This document shows, in pieces, positions 1-8,261 of a stretch of 64,000 nt of DNA. Source of the DNA: CAIWHR01 sp963724975. GTDB taxonomy: Bacteria; Pseudomonadota; Gammaproteobacteria; Burkholderiales; Casimicrobiaceae. Made by a program: the position numbers and the translations under genes. The stretch lies in assembly GCA_963724975.1 (NCBI GenBank), contig CAVRXB010000010.1, positions 62,001-126,000 of the forward strand. Direction: 5' to 3'. The notes under the pieces were generated by a model. It did not search any database, was not told the DNA's origin, and saw nothing but the letters and a program-made list of their open reading frames with translations. Each line of letters starts with the position of its first letter. Within the stretch, counting starts at the first letter, position 1.

Positions 1-79
1 CGTCGCGGATTTACCGAGCTGATCGGTCCCCGCGGCCGGGCGGGCGCCACCGGCGGTTTGTGCTACCTTTCCCGTCGCA

Positions 80-850
80 ATGACGGACTTCGACACCCAG
101 CGCGCGCTTCGCAAGAACCGGGTTCGCCGGCGCGGCATCTACCTGCTGCCGAACCTCTTCACGACGGCAGCGCTGTTCGCCGGTTTCTACGCGATCGTGC
201 AGGCGATGAACCTGCGCTTCGACCAGGCCGCCGCCGCGATCTTCGTCGCGATGGTACTGGACGGTCTCGACGGGCGCGTCGCGCGCCTCACCCGCACGCA
301 AAGCGCATTTGGCGCGGAATTCGACAGCCTGGCCGACATGGTGAGCTTCGGTGCCGCACCTGCGCTGATCGTCTACGAATGGGCATTGAAGGGGATGGGG
401 AAGCTTGGCTGGATCGCCGCCTTTGTCTATGTCGCGGGCGCAGCGCTGCGGCTTGCGCGCTTTAACACGATGCTCGACGTCGCCGACAAGCGCTGGTTCA
501 CCGGCATGCCGAGCCCTGCCGCCGCCGCGCTGGTCGCCGGGCTCGTGTGGATCGTCGACGACAACAACATCGACCCTGCGGGCCTCAAATGGTGGGTGTT
601 CGCGGTGACGCTCTTCGCCGGCCTCACGATGGTGAGCAACGTTCCGTACTGGAGCTTCAAGTCGATCAATCTCAAGAAGAGCGTGCCGTTTCTCGCTATC
701 TTCGTCTTCGTCATCGCACTGGCGCTCCTTTCCTACCAGCCCCCTCTGGTGCTTTTTGCGGGCTTTGTCGCCTACGCTGTTTCAGGCTACTTCTACCTCG
801 CCTGGACCAAGCTGCGGCGGCGACCGCCCGCGCCGCCCGCACCGAGCTAG
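80..850 (+). CDS. pssA: CDP-diacylglycerol--serine O-phosphatidyltransferase
   Basis: Integral inner-membrane enzyme that joins CDP-diacylglycerol and serine to give phosphatidylserine, the precursor of phosphatidylethanolamine. The 256-residue product carries the CDP-alcohol phosphotransferase signature D-G-x2-A-R-x8-G-x3-D-x3-D at about residues 63-85 (DGRVAR, then G, FDSLAD). Several hydrophobic spans follow and the tail is basic and proline-rich. The ATG at 80 gives the usual short cytoplasmic N-terminus. leuA follows on the same strand, an order common in betaproteobacteria (often ilvBNC-psd-pssA-leuA). The 79 bases before it hold no recognisable gene end. Confidence 0.95.
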   Translation: MTDFDTQRALRKNRVRRRGIYLLPNLFTTAALFAGFYAIVQAMNLRFDQAAAAIFVAMVLDGLDGRVARLTRTQSAFGAEFDSLADMVSFGAAPALIVYEWALKGMGKLGWIAAFVYVAGAALRLARFNTMLDVADKRWFTGMPSPAAAALVAGLVWIVDDNNIDPAGLKWWVFAVTLFAGLTMVSNVPYWSFKSINLKKSVPFLAIFVFVIALALLSYQPPLVLFAGFVAYAVSGYFYLAWTKLRRRPPAPPAPS

Positions 851-873
851 GTCTAGGGCCTGTTGCCAACCCC

Positions 874-903
874 TTGCTTTTGCAGCGGAACTCCGGGTAT
901 AGT
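874..903 (+). promoter_or_regulatory. Predicted sigma-70 promoter of leuA
   Basis: A -35 box TTGCTT (874-879), an 18-base spacer and a -10 box TATAGT (898-903) lie between pssA and leuA. The expected transcription start, about 7 bases after the -10 box, falls at about 910. That is right at the ATG (912) of the short leucine-rich leader frame, so the leader peptide would be translated with almost no 5' untranslated sequence. Confidence 0.55.
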
Positions 904-911
904 CCTTCGTC

Positions 912-1007
912 ATGAGCAGCCTCTCCACTGTCGGCCCCGCGTTTCCAGCGCCTCTTGCGCTGATTCCCCTCGCGGGCGGCCTGCTGCTGCGCCTCGCGCG
1001 CACATAA
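912..1007 (+). CDS. leuA leader peptide (attenuation)
   Basis: A 31-residue open frame sits between the predicted promoter and leuA and ends in TAA at 1005-1007. Eight of its 31 residues are leucine (positions 4, 15, 17, 20, 24, 25, 26, 28), including three consecutive CTG codons at 24-26 close to the stop. A hairpin with a T-run follows about 35 bases later. This is the classical layout of transcription attenuation by leucyl-tRNA supply. No Shine-Dalgarno is visible before the ATG, which fits leaderless initiation. It lies upstream of the enzyme that commits carbon to leucine. The role is inferred from architecture. Confidence 0.7.
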   Translation: MSSLSTVGPAFPAPLALIPLAGGLLLRLART

Positions 1008-1042
1008 CTCCTACCCCTCAATTCGAGCAGTAAAGCGAGCGT

Positions 1043-1067
1043 CCGCCGGAGCAAGGCGGCGTTTTCC
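1043..1067 (+). terminator. Candidate attenuator terminator before leuA
   Basis: CCGCC (1043-1047) pairs with GGCGG (1055-1059) across a 7-base loop. The stem can be extended past a bulged T, and it is followed by CGTTTTCC. It lies between the leader stop codon and the leuA start, where an attenuator is expected. The same CCGCC arm could instead pair with GGCGG at 975-979 inside the leader frame, just before the Leu-codon run. The T-run is short, so strength is uncertain. Confidence 0.5.
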
Positions 1068-1099
1068 TCGTCATCAGCATTTCGCTTCGAGAGCGACCC

Positions 1100-2848
1100 A
1101 TGAACATCGACCCGTCCAAGAAGTACCAGCCTTTTGCCGGCGTGGCCTTGCCTGACCGACAGTGGCCTTCCCGCACCATCACCGCAGCGCCGGCCTGGTG
1201 CAGCGTCGATCTGCGCGACGGCAATCAGGCGCTCATCGAGCCGATGGACGCCGAACGCAAGTTGCGTCTGTGGAAGCTGCTCGTAGCGCTCGGCTACAAG
1301 GAGATCGAGATCGGGTTTCCGGCGGCCTCGCAGACGGACTACGACTTTGCGCGAAAGCTGATCGACGAGAACCTCATTCCCGATGACGTGACGGTCCAGG
1401 TACTCACGCAGGCGCGCGAGCCGATCATCCGACGCACGTTCGACGCGATCGTCGGCGTCAAGCGCGCGATCGTCCACCTCTACAACTCGACGTCGACCAC
1501 GCAGCGGCGCGTCGTGTTCGGGATGGACCGCGCGGGCATCCGCGACATCGCGGTCAAAGGCGCGGCGCTGATCCGGGAATGCGCTGCCGCGCGCCCGCAG
1601 ACCGACTGGGTGTTCCAGTATTCGCCGGAGAGCTTTACCGCTACCGAGCTCGACTTCGCGGCCGAGATCTGCGACGCGGTGAACGATGTTTGGCAGCCCA
1701 CGCCGCAACGCAAGGTGATCATCAACTTGCCGTCGACCGTCGAGCTCACTACACCGAACGTCTACGCCGATCAGATCGAATGGATGTCGCGCGCACTCGC
1801 GCGGCGCGATTCGATCGTGCTTTCCGTTCACCCGCACAACGACCGCGGCTGTGGCGTCGCGTCCGCCGAGCTTGCGCTTCTCGCCGGTGCCGAGCGAATC
1901 GAAGGATGCCTGTTTGGCAACGGCGAGCGCACAGGCAACGTCTGCCTCGTGACGCTTGGTCTCAACCTGTTCACGCATGGCGTGGATCCCGGCATCGATT
2001 TCTCCGATATCAACGAGATCATCCGCACGGTCGAGCATTGCAACCAGCTGCCGGTCCATCCCCGCCACCCCTACGGCGGCGACCTCGTGTTCACCGCGTT
2101 TTCCGGATCGCACCAGGACGCCATCAAGAAGGGACTCGCCGAGCGGGCGGCCGAGATGGCGCGCGGCAATCCGGTCTGGGACGTTCCCTATCTACCCATC
2201 GATCCGGCCGATGTCGGACGCACCTATGACGCCGTGATTCGCGTCAACAGCCAATCGGGCAAGGGCGGCATCTCCTACCTTCTCGAGCGCGAATACGGGC
2301 TCGCGCTGCCCCGTCTTCTGCAAATCGAATTCAGCCAGGTCGTGCAGAAGATCACTGACGCCACGGGCAAGGAGCTGACGCCCGCCGACATACGCGCCGT
2401 ATTCGACCGCGAATACACAGCAGCGACGCTGCCGGTCGGCTACCTGGGCCATCGCGCGCTGCATAACGCGAATGACGGCACCGTTGAGAAATTGACGGCC
2501 CATCTCACGGTCGACGACGTCGAATGGCGTCTCACGGGGGCGGGCAACGGCCCGGTCGACGCGTTCGTGCATGCGCTCCGCCACGATGGGGGCTTCGACA
2601 TCCACGTGCAGAGCTATCACGAGCACGCCGTGGGGGCGGGCGAGGACGCGACGGCGGTTGCCTATGTCCAGCTGCGGATCGGGCTCGAGCAGACCGTCTA
2701 CGGCGTGGGATTCGATCCGAACATCGTGACGGCCACCCTGCGCGCTGTCGTCAGCGCGATCAATCGCGGCATCGCCCAGGGCATGCTGGCGTGCCCCGAG
2801 GCGCACGCGCGTGAGCCAAGGGTAAGGGTGCCCTCCAGCGCTACCTGA
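1100..2848 (+). CDS. leuA: 2-isopropylmalate synthase
   Basis: Condenses acetyl-CoA with 2-ketoisovalerate, the first committed step of leucine synthesis. The 582-residue protein is the long type (LeuA type 2), with an N-terminal DRE-TIM barrel. Near residue 40 it has the metal-binding DLRDGNQAL motif, and VHPHNDRGCGVA near 240 supplies the barrel histidines. The C-terminal third (about 440-570) has the leucine-feedback regulatory domain with a VGAGEDATAVAY stretch. The ATG at 1100 follows a weak GAGAG. Expression is probably controlled by the Leu-rich leader and hairpin just upstream. Confidence 0.95.
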   Translation: MNIDPSKKYQPFAGVALPDRQWPSRTITAAPAWCSVDLRDGNQALIEPMDAERKLRLWKLLVALGYKEIEIGFPAASQTDYDFARKLIDENLIPDDVTVQVLTQAREPIIRRTFDAIVGVKRAIVHLYNSTSTTQRRVVFGMDRAGIRDIAVKGAALIRECAAARPQTDWVFQYSPESFTATELDFAAEICDAVNDVWQPTPQRKVIINLPSTVELTTPNVYADQIEWMSRALARRDSIVLSVHPHNDRGCGVASAELALLAGAERIEGCLFGNGERTGNVCLVTLGLNLFTHGVDPGIDFSDINEIIRTVEHCNQLPVHPRHPYGGDLVFTAFSGSHQDAIKKGLAERAAEMARGNPVWDVPYLPIDPADVGRTYDAVIRVNSQSGKGGISYLLEREYGLALPRLLQIEFSQVVQKITDATGKELTPADIRAVFDREYTAATLPVGYLGHRALHNANDGTVEKLTAHLTVDDVEWRLTGAGNGPVDAFVHALRHDGGFDIHVQSYHEHAVGAGEDATAVAYVQLRIGLEQTVYGVGFDPNIVTATLRAVVSAINRGIAQGMLACPEAHAREPRVRVPSSAT

Positions 2849-2918
2849 GCGTTGCCGCTTCGAGGCGGGCGCCCGGGCGCGTCCGCCGAGGGATGCTGCG
2901 CCGCAGCAAAAGATGGGG

Positions 2919-2924
2919 TAGAAT
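2919..2924 (+). promoter_or_regulatory. Possible -10 box for aceB
   Basis: TAGAAT lies 57 bases before the aceB start, in the only gap between leuA and aceB. No convincing -35 box precedes it, so this is tentative. Confidence 0.25.
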
Positions 2925-2980
2925 GTCTGGACACCGTAAACGCTCTTTGCGGGTTTTCGCACCTGCAATGGGAGACCGCG

Positions 2981-4609
2981 ATGGCCCACGTCCTCCACCA
3001 GCCTTCGATGAGCACGCCGACATTCGGCCCCGGTATCGAGATCACCGGCCGCATTACGGCGGAATACGCGCAAATCCTGACGCCCGAAGCGGTGGCGTTC
3101 GCTGCAAAGCTACAGCGCACTTTTGGCGACCGCCGCGCGAAATTGCTCGCGCGCCGTGCGCAGCGACAAGCCGAGATCGACGCCGGCAAGCTGCCCGATT
3201 TTCTGCAAGAGACGCGCGCGATCCGCGATGGAAACTGGGTCTGCGCGCCGATCCCCGCCGACCTTCTTGACCGCCGCGTCGAGATCACGGGGCCGGTCGA
3301 CCGCAAGATGATCGTAAACGCGCTCAACTCGGGCGCGTCGGTGTTCATGGCCGATTTCGAGGACGCCAACACGCCGAGGTGGGACAACAACCTGCAGGGC
3401 CATATCAATCTTCGCGACGCCGTCCGGCGGCATATCGATTTCACGTCGGCCGAGGGCAAGCCGTATCGACTCGACAAAAGAACGGCGGTGCTGTTCGTGC
3501 GCCCGCGTGGCTGGCATCTCCCCGAGAAGCACGTTCTGATCGACGGCCAGCCGATCAGTGGCGGCCTCTTCGATTTCGCCCTCTATTTCTTTCACAACGC
3601 AAAAGCGCTGATGGCCGCCGGGTCCGGGCCGTATTTCTATCTGCCCAAGCTCGAAAGCCATCTCGAAGCGCGACTGTGGAACGACGTGTTCGTGGCGGCA
3701 CAACGGGAGCTTGGCGTCGCCCAAGGGACGATCCGGGCAACGGTGCTGATCGAAACGCTGCTGGCGGCGTTCGAGATGGACGAGATCCTCTACGAGTTGC
3801 GCGAGCATTCCGCGGGCCTCAACTGCGGGCGTTGGGATTACATCTTCTCGTGCATCAAGAAATTCAGGAACCAGCATGACTTCTGCCTGGCCGACCGCGC
3901 ACTGGTGACGATGACCACACACTTCATGAAGAGTTACGCGGAGCTCCTGATCAAGACATGCCACCGCCGCAACATCCACGCGATGGGCGGCATGGCGGCG
4001 CAGATTCCGATCAAGAACGACGAAGCCGCGAATGCCGAGGCGTTCGCCAAAGTGAAGGCTGACAAGGAACGTGAAGCGACATACGGCCATGACGGCACCT
4101 GGGTCGCACACCCCGGACTGGTGCCGGTCGCGAAGGAAGTCTTCGACCGGCTGATGCCGGCACCGAATCAAATCGCGGCGAAGAAGCGCCAAGACGTGAA
4201 TGTGGCGGCGGCCGATCTTCTCCATTGGGAGCCCGAAAAGCCGATTACCGAAAAAGGCCTGCGTCTCAACATCAACGTCGCCATCCAGTACACCGGCGCC
4301 TGGCTTGCGGGGCAGGGGGCGGTTCCGATCTTCAATTTGATGGAGGATGCGGCTACCGCCGAGATCTCACGCTCGCAGGTGTGGCAGTGGATCCGATCGC
4401 CCAAAGGCGTGCTGGAGGATGGCCGCAAGGTCACCAAACCGATGGTCGCGGCAATGATCCCGGAAGAAATGACCAAGATCCGCGCTCATCTCGGGCCCGA
4501 ATTCAGTGCGGGACGCTACGACGAAGCCGCGAAGATCTTCGCTGGCCTCGTCGACAACGACACGTTCGTCGAATTCCTGACCTTGCCCGCGTACGACCTC
4601 ATTTCCTAG
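2981..4609 (+). CDS. aceB: Malate synthase A
   Basis: Joins glyoxylate and acetyl-CoA to malate in the glyoxylate shunt (cytoplasm). The ATG at 2981 is chosen because GGAGA lies 5-10 bases before it. It gives 542 residues, close to the 533 of E. coli AceB; the frame is open further upstream but without family-like sequence. The malate synthase signature (REHSAGLNCGRWDYIF) sits near residue 285, and FMADFEDANTP near 125 is the catalytic acidic segment. There is no isocitrate lyase gene in this window. The stop is 10 bases from the converging reductase gene. Confidence 0.95.
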   Translation: MAHVLHQPSMSTPTFGPGIEITGRITAEYAQILTPEAVAFAAKLQRTFGDRRAKLLARRAQRQAEIDAGKLPDFLQETRAIRDGNWVCAPIPADLLDRRVEITGPVDRKMIVNALNSGASVFMADFEDANTPRWDNNLQGHINLRDAVRRHIDFTSAEGKPYRLDKRTAVLFVRPRGWHLPEKHVLIDGQPISGGLFDFALYFFHNAKALMAAGSGPYFYLPKLESHLEARLWNDVFVAAQRELGVAQGTIRATVLIETLLAAFEMDEILYELREHSAGLNCGRWDYIFSCIKKFRNQHDFCLADRALVTMTTHFMKSYAELLIKTCHRRNIHAMGGMAAQIPIKNDEAANAEAFAKVKADKEREATYGHDGTWVAHPGLVPVAKEVFDRLMPAPNQIAAKKRQDVNVAAADLLHWEPEKPITEKGLRLNINVAIQYTGAWLAGQGAVPIFNLMEDAATAEISRSQVWQWIRSPKGVLEDGRKVTKPMVAAMIPEEMTKIRAHLGPEFSAGRYDEAAKIFAGLVDNDTFVEFLTLPAYDLIS

Positions 4610-4619
4610 TGGCAGGCCA

Positions 4620-5204
4620 TTACACGATCGAGCAGGTCTCGTCGAACGACAGCCGCGGTCCGCGCGGACGAAGCTTCGACGGGTCGCCATAGCCGAGATT
4701 GCACAGAAAGTTGGACTGGACCGCAGTGCCTGCGAAAAAAGCCGCGTCCACTTTGGCGTTGTCGAAACCGGACATCGGTCCGCAGTCAAGTCCTAACGCG
4801 CGGGCGGCAATGATGAGGTAGGCGCCCTGCAGCGAACCATTGCGCAGCGCCGTGGTGCGAAGACTCTCTTCCGGCTCGCTGACGAACCAGCTTCGCGCGT
4901 TCGTGTTCGGCATGAGCTTCGGCATCTTTTCGTAGAATTCGAGGTCATACGCGATGATCGCGGTCACGGGTGCGCTCATCGTCTGCACGACGTTGCCGGC
5001 GTCGAGCGCGGGACGGAGCCGCTCCTTCGCCTCGGGACTCTTGACGAAGACGAAGCGGGCCGGGCAGGTGTTGCTCGTCGTGGGGCCCCATTTCATCAAT
5101 TCGTAGATCTCGTGCAGCGTAGCGTCTGCGACCGGCCGGCCATCCCAGGCGCGGTGCGTGCGGGCTGTAAGGAAGATGAGGTCGAGCGCGGTCGCATCGA
5201 GCAT
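4620..5204 (-). CDS. RutE-like nitroreductase family protein (malonic semialdehyde reductase)
   Basis: 194-residue flavin-dependent nitroreductase-fold protein. The N-terminus (TARTHRAWDGRPVAD), KWGPTTSNTCPARFVFV near residue 45 and a late G-L-D-C-G-P-M-S-G-F segment resemble RutE, which reduces malonic semialdehyde to 3-hydroxypropionate in pyrimidine breakdown and can act on other substrates. No other rut genes are nearby, so a general NAD(P)H:flavin reductase role is equally possible. The ATG at 5204 gives the family's normal N-terminus; the open frame upstream encodes no recognisable sequence. It converges on aceB. Confidence 0.8.
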   Translation of the reverse strand: MLDATALDLIFLTARTHRAWDGRPVADATLHEIYELMKWGPTTSNTCPARFVFVKSPEAKERLRPALDAGNVVQTMSAPVTAIIAYDLEFYEKMPKLMPNTNARSWFVSEPEESLRTTALRNGSLQGAYLIIAARALGLDCGPMSGFDNAKVDAAFFAGTAVQSNFLCNLGYGDPSKLRPRGPRLSFDETCSIV

Positions 5205-5432
5205 AGGTGATTCCGGAAGGTTCGTTTCGCGAATGACGTAGCGTTGCCATCGTACGCCCGGGGCAGCACCCCACGATCGATTAGCATAGGTTATGGCAGG
5301 AATTGGGACAATCAATTGGACGTATGGCGTGGAGCAGCGGAAAATCACACCGTCGCAGCCAGGTTCGATTCTTCGCTCCCGCCGCGGCGGGGCTTGAGCG
5401 CTGGTGAAGGGTCCATTTCGAGGAGATGCACG

Positions 5433-5855
5433 ATGAAGGAACTCAAGGGCACCAAAACGCACGACAACCTCAAGGCCGCATTCGCCGGCGAATCGCAGGC
5501 GAATCGGCGCTATCTCTATTTCGCGAACAAGGCGGACGTCGAGGGGCAAAACGACATCGCCGCGGTCTTCCGCTCGACGGCGGAAGGCGAAACCGGCCAT
5601 GCGCACGGCCATCTTGACTACCTCGCGCAGGTCGGCGATCCGGCGACCGATCTTCCGATCGGTCCTTCCCGTTCCAATCTCAAGGCCGCGATCGCCGGCG
5701 AGACGCACGAGTACACCGACATGTATCCCGGCATGGCGAAGTCGGCACGCAGTGAGGGATTCGACGAAATCGCCGATTGGTTCGAGACGCTCGCCAAGGC
5801 CGAGCGTTCGCACGCGAACCGATTCCAGAAAGCACTGGACGCTCTGGCCGATTGA
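5433..5855 (+). CDS. Rubrerythrin-type ferritin-like diiron protein (no rubredoxin domain)
   Basis: 140-residue four-helix diiron protein. Two helix-pair motifs are visible: FAGESQANRRYLYFANKA with EGETGHAHGH, and IAGETHEYTDMYPGMA with AKAERSHANRF. These supply the Glu and ExxH iron ligands. The C-terminal rubredoxin domain of classical rubrerythrin is missing, so electrons must come from another protein, plausibly the Fe-S protein encoded next. Rubrerythrins reduce hydrogen peroxide in the cytoplasm. AGGAGA (5421-5426) sits 6 bases before the ATG. It is the first gene of a four-gene plus-strand run; the 228 bases upstream are shared with the divergent reductase and show no clear promoter. 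Confidence 0.9.
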   Translation: MKELKGTKTHDNLKAAFAGESQANRRYLYFANKADVEGQNDIAAVFRSTAEGETGHAHGHLDYLAQVGDPATDLPIGPSRSNLKAAIAGETHEYTDMYPGMAKSARSEGFDEIADWFETLAKAERSHANRFQKALDALAD

Positions 5856-6013
5856 GGCTCGGAGGCGCGATCGAGCGTCGCCCGGACCGCGACGCTCATC
5901 GCACACGACCGCGTTGGAACGTCGCTCGACGACGCGACGCTCCACGCGGTCGCATGGAACGCACTGCGCCGACTGCCCTCGACGTCCCTTTGTTGAATCC
6001 AATCCGTGATCGC

Positions 6014-7354
6014 ATGACCACCCGCGAAGGCAGCCTCGACGCCCCGACCCGCCATCCGGTCGCGTGGCGCGACCCCGACTTCTACGATGAAACCTCGCTG
6101 CATCGGGAGATGGAGCGGGTGTTCGACATCTGCCACGGCTGCCGTCGCTGTGTGAGCCTCTGCCAGGCGTTCCCCACGCTGTTCGACCTCGTCGATGAAA
6201 GCGCGACGATGGAAGTCGATGGCGTTGCCAAGGCCGACTTCGCCAAGGTCGTCGACCAGTGCTACCTGTGCGACATCTGCTATATGGCGAAATGCCCGTA
6301 CGTGCCGCCGCATCCGTGGAACGTCGACTTTCCGCATCTGATGTTGCGCGCGAAGGCGGTCAAGTTCCGGAAAGGCGAAACCACGTTGCGCGATCGCCTC
6401 TTGACCAGTACCGACCGCGTGGGGCGCCTCGCGACGATTCCCGTGGTCGTTCAGATGGTGAACAAGGCAAACACGACGCCGGCGGTGCGAAAGGCGATGG
6501 GCAAAATTCTGGGACTCGCCCCCGAAGCCGCGCTGCCGCCTTATGCGTCGCCCACCTTTCGCGCGTCCGCTGCGCATTCCCTTGCATGGCCGGTCCGCGA
6601 CGGGCAGCGCACGCAAGGCAAGGTCGCGGTCTTTTCCACCTGCTACATCAACTACAATGAGCCCGGGATCGGCCGCGATCTTCTGCTCATCCTCACCCAC
6701 AACGCGATTCCCTACACGATCGTCGAGCGGGAGGCATGCTGCGGGATGCCGAAGCTCGAGCTCGGTGATTTCGAGTCCGTCGAAAAGTTGAAGAACATCA
6801 ACATTCCGGCCCTCGCGCCTTACGCGAAGGACGGCTTCGCGATCGTCACCGCCGTCCCGTCCTGCACGCTGATGTTCAAGTCGGAATTGCCGCTCATTTT
6901 TCCCGATGATCCCGACGTCAGGCTCGTCGCCGATGCAATGGTCGACCCGTTCGAGTATTTCGTGCTGCGCGACAGGGACGGTCTGCTCAAGAAGGAATTT
7001 CCGCAGCCCCTTGGCAACGTTTCGTATCACATCCCGTGCCATTCACGCGTGCAGAACGTCGGCCAGAAGACGCGCGAGGTGCTGGAATGGGTGCCGCAAA
7101 CGATGTTGAACACGGTCGAGCGCTGCGCGGGACATGACGGGACGTACGGCGTCAAAAGCGAGTTCTACGAAGCATCGATGAAGATCGGCAAGCCGGTGTT
7201 CCGGCAGATGGCGCAGGCTGAGCCCGACTACGTAAGCTCGGATTGTCCAATCGCGGCGCGCCGCATCCTGCAGGGCATCGACGAATCGGGCGTTGCGCAC
7301 CACGCCAAAAAGGAGCATCCGCTGACGCTCATGCGGATCGCCTACGGACTCTGA
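6014..7354 (+). CDS. GlpC/HdrD-like (4Fe-4S) oxidoreductase with CCG domains
   Basis: 446-residue electron-transfer protein. Two ferredoxin-like cysteine clusters open it (CHGCRRCVSLC near residue 40, CYLCDICYMAKCP near 85). Two CCG-type domains follow (FSTCYINYN with EACCGMPK, and HIPCHSRV with ERCAGHDG and SSDCP), the architecture of GlpC and HdrD subunits. There is no FAD domain and no transmembrane segment. The start at 6014 is chosen because MTTREG begins the family-like sequence; no good ribosome site is visible. It lies between rubrerythrin and an EncFtn-like ferritin, so it is a good candidate electron donor or acceptor for one or both. That link is inferred. Confidence 0.85.
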   Translation: MTTREGSLDAPTRHPVAWRDPDFYDETSLHREMERVFDICHGCRRCVSLCQAFPTLFDLVDESATMEVDGVAKADFAKVVDQCYLCDICYMAKCPYVPPHPWNVDFPHLMLRAKAVKFRKGETTLRDRLLTSTDRVGRLATIPVVVQMVNKANTTPAVRKAMGKILGLAPEAALPPYASPTFRASAAHSLAWPVRDGQRTQGKVAVFSTCYINYNEPGIGRDLLLILTHNAIPYTIVEREACCGMPKLELGDFESVEKLKNINIPALAPYAKDGFAIVTAVPSCTLMFKSELPLIFPDDPDVRLVADAMVDPFEYFVLRDRDGLLKKEFPQPLGNVSYHIPCHSRVQNVGQKTREVLEWVPQTMLNTVERCAGHDGTYGVKSEFYEASMKIGKPVFRQMAQAEPDYVSSDCPIAARRILQGIDESGVAHHAKKEHPLTLMRIAYGL

Positions 7355-7368
7355 CGAAAGGAATCACG

Positions 7369-7659
7369 ATGGCACATGAAGGCTTCCACGAGCCCGTCGA
7401 CCGGCTGTCGGTCGCGACGATGGATTTTCACCGCGCTGTCCAATCGCTGATCGAGGAGCTGGAAGCGGTCGACTGGTATAACCAACGCGTAGACGCCTGT
7501 TCGGATCCGCAGTTACGGTCTATCCTCGCGCACAACCGCGACGAGGAGATGGAGCACGCCGCGATGACGCTCGAGTGGATCCGCCGTCACAACGCGCGCT
7601 TCGACAAGGAGTTGCGCGACGCGCTGTTCAAGGAAGGTCCGATCACGGACCATCCCTAA
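7369..7659 (+). CDS. EncFtn-family ferritin-like protein lacking an encapsulin targeting peptide
   Basis: 96-residue helical protein closely resembling, from memory, the Rhodospirillum rubrum encapsulated ferritin EncFtn. The core EELEAVDWYNQRVDA and AHNRDEEMEHAAM is nearly identical. The ferroxidase ligands align with a shift of two: Glu30, Trp36, Tyr37, Glu60 and His63 match Glu32, Trp38, Tyr39, Glu62 and His65. It stops at GPITDHP, where encapsulin cargo proteins continue into a docking peptide, and no encapsulin gene is present in the window. GAAAGGA lies 6 bases before the ATG, and the gene begins 14 bases after the Fe-S gene. Probable role: iron oxidation outside a capsid. Confidence 0.88.
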   Translation: MAHEGFHEPVDRLSVATMDFHRAVQSLIEELEAVDWYNQRVDACSDPQLRSILAHNRDEEMEHAAMTLEWIRRHNARFDKELRDALFKEGPITDHP

Positions 7660-7670
7660 AAGCCGCAACA

Positions 7671-8261
7671 ATGTCCAGGATTACCCGCGAGTCGTTGCTG
7701 ACGCTCGAGGCCTACGCGAAGGAACGTCCCGCGTTCCGCTCGCGGGTGCTCGCGCACAAGAAAGCGCGCACCGTTCATCTCGGTGACCACGTCACGCTGC
7801 TGTTCGAAGACGAGCTCACCATCCGCTACCAGGTCCAGGAAATGCTGCGGATCGAAAAGACATTCGAGGAAGCCGGCATCCGCGACGAGCTCGACGCCTA
7901 CAACGCGCTCGTACCGGACGGCACGAACCTGAAGGCGACGATGCTGATCGAGTACGAGGACGTCGCCGAGCGCCAGGCCGCGCTTGCCAAGCTTCGCGGG
8001 ATCGAAAAGCAGACGTGGCTGAAGGTCGATGGGTTTGAACCGGTGTTCGCGATCGCCGACGAGGACCTCGATCGTGAGAACGACGAAAAGACGTCAGCCG
8101 TGCATTTTCTGCGCTTCGAACTCGACGGCCCGATGATTGCCGCACTCAAGCGGGGCGCCGCCCTCGGCTTTGGAATCGACCATCCTGCGTACGCGGCCGC
8201 GGTTCCCGCCGTGGCGGACGCGACGCGCGCTACACTCGTTGCAGACCTGGGGGCTCGTTAA
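7671..8261 (+). CDS. DUF3501 family protein
   Basis: 196-residue soluble protein of unknown function, recognised as DUF3501 by its N-terminus (ITRESLLTLEAYAKERPAFR) and the central FEDELTIRYQVQEMLRIEKTFE segment. No catalytic motif, cysteine cluster or membrane span is visible. It starts 11 bases after the EncFtn-like gene and ends the four-gene run. DUF3501 genes are often seen beside rubrerythrin and the GlpC/HdrD-like gene, which suggests a shared oxidative-stress or iron role. Its stop overlaps that of the converging acetyltransferase gene. Confidence 0.85.
   Translation: MSRITRESLLTLEAYAKERPAFRSRVLAHKKARTVHLGDHVTLLFEDELTIRYQVQEMLRIEKTFEEAGIRDELDAYNALVPDGTNLKATMLIEYEDVAERQAALAKLRGIEKQTWLKVDGFEPVFAIADEDLDRENDEKTSAVHFLRFELDGPMIAALKRGAALGFGIDHPAYAAAVPAVADATRATLVADLGAR

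Noticed and set aside
5205..5432. Promoter for the rubrerythrin cluster (TTGGAC at 5316-5321)
   Set aside because: No acceptable -10 box at a normal spacing; no recognisable Fur, OxyR or IscR site either.
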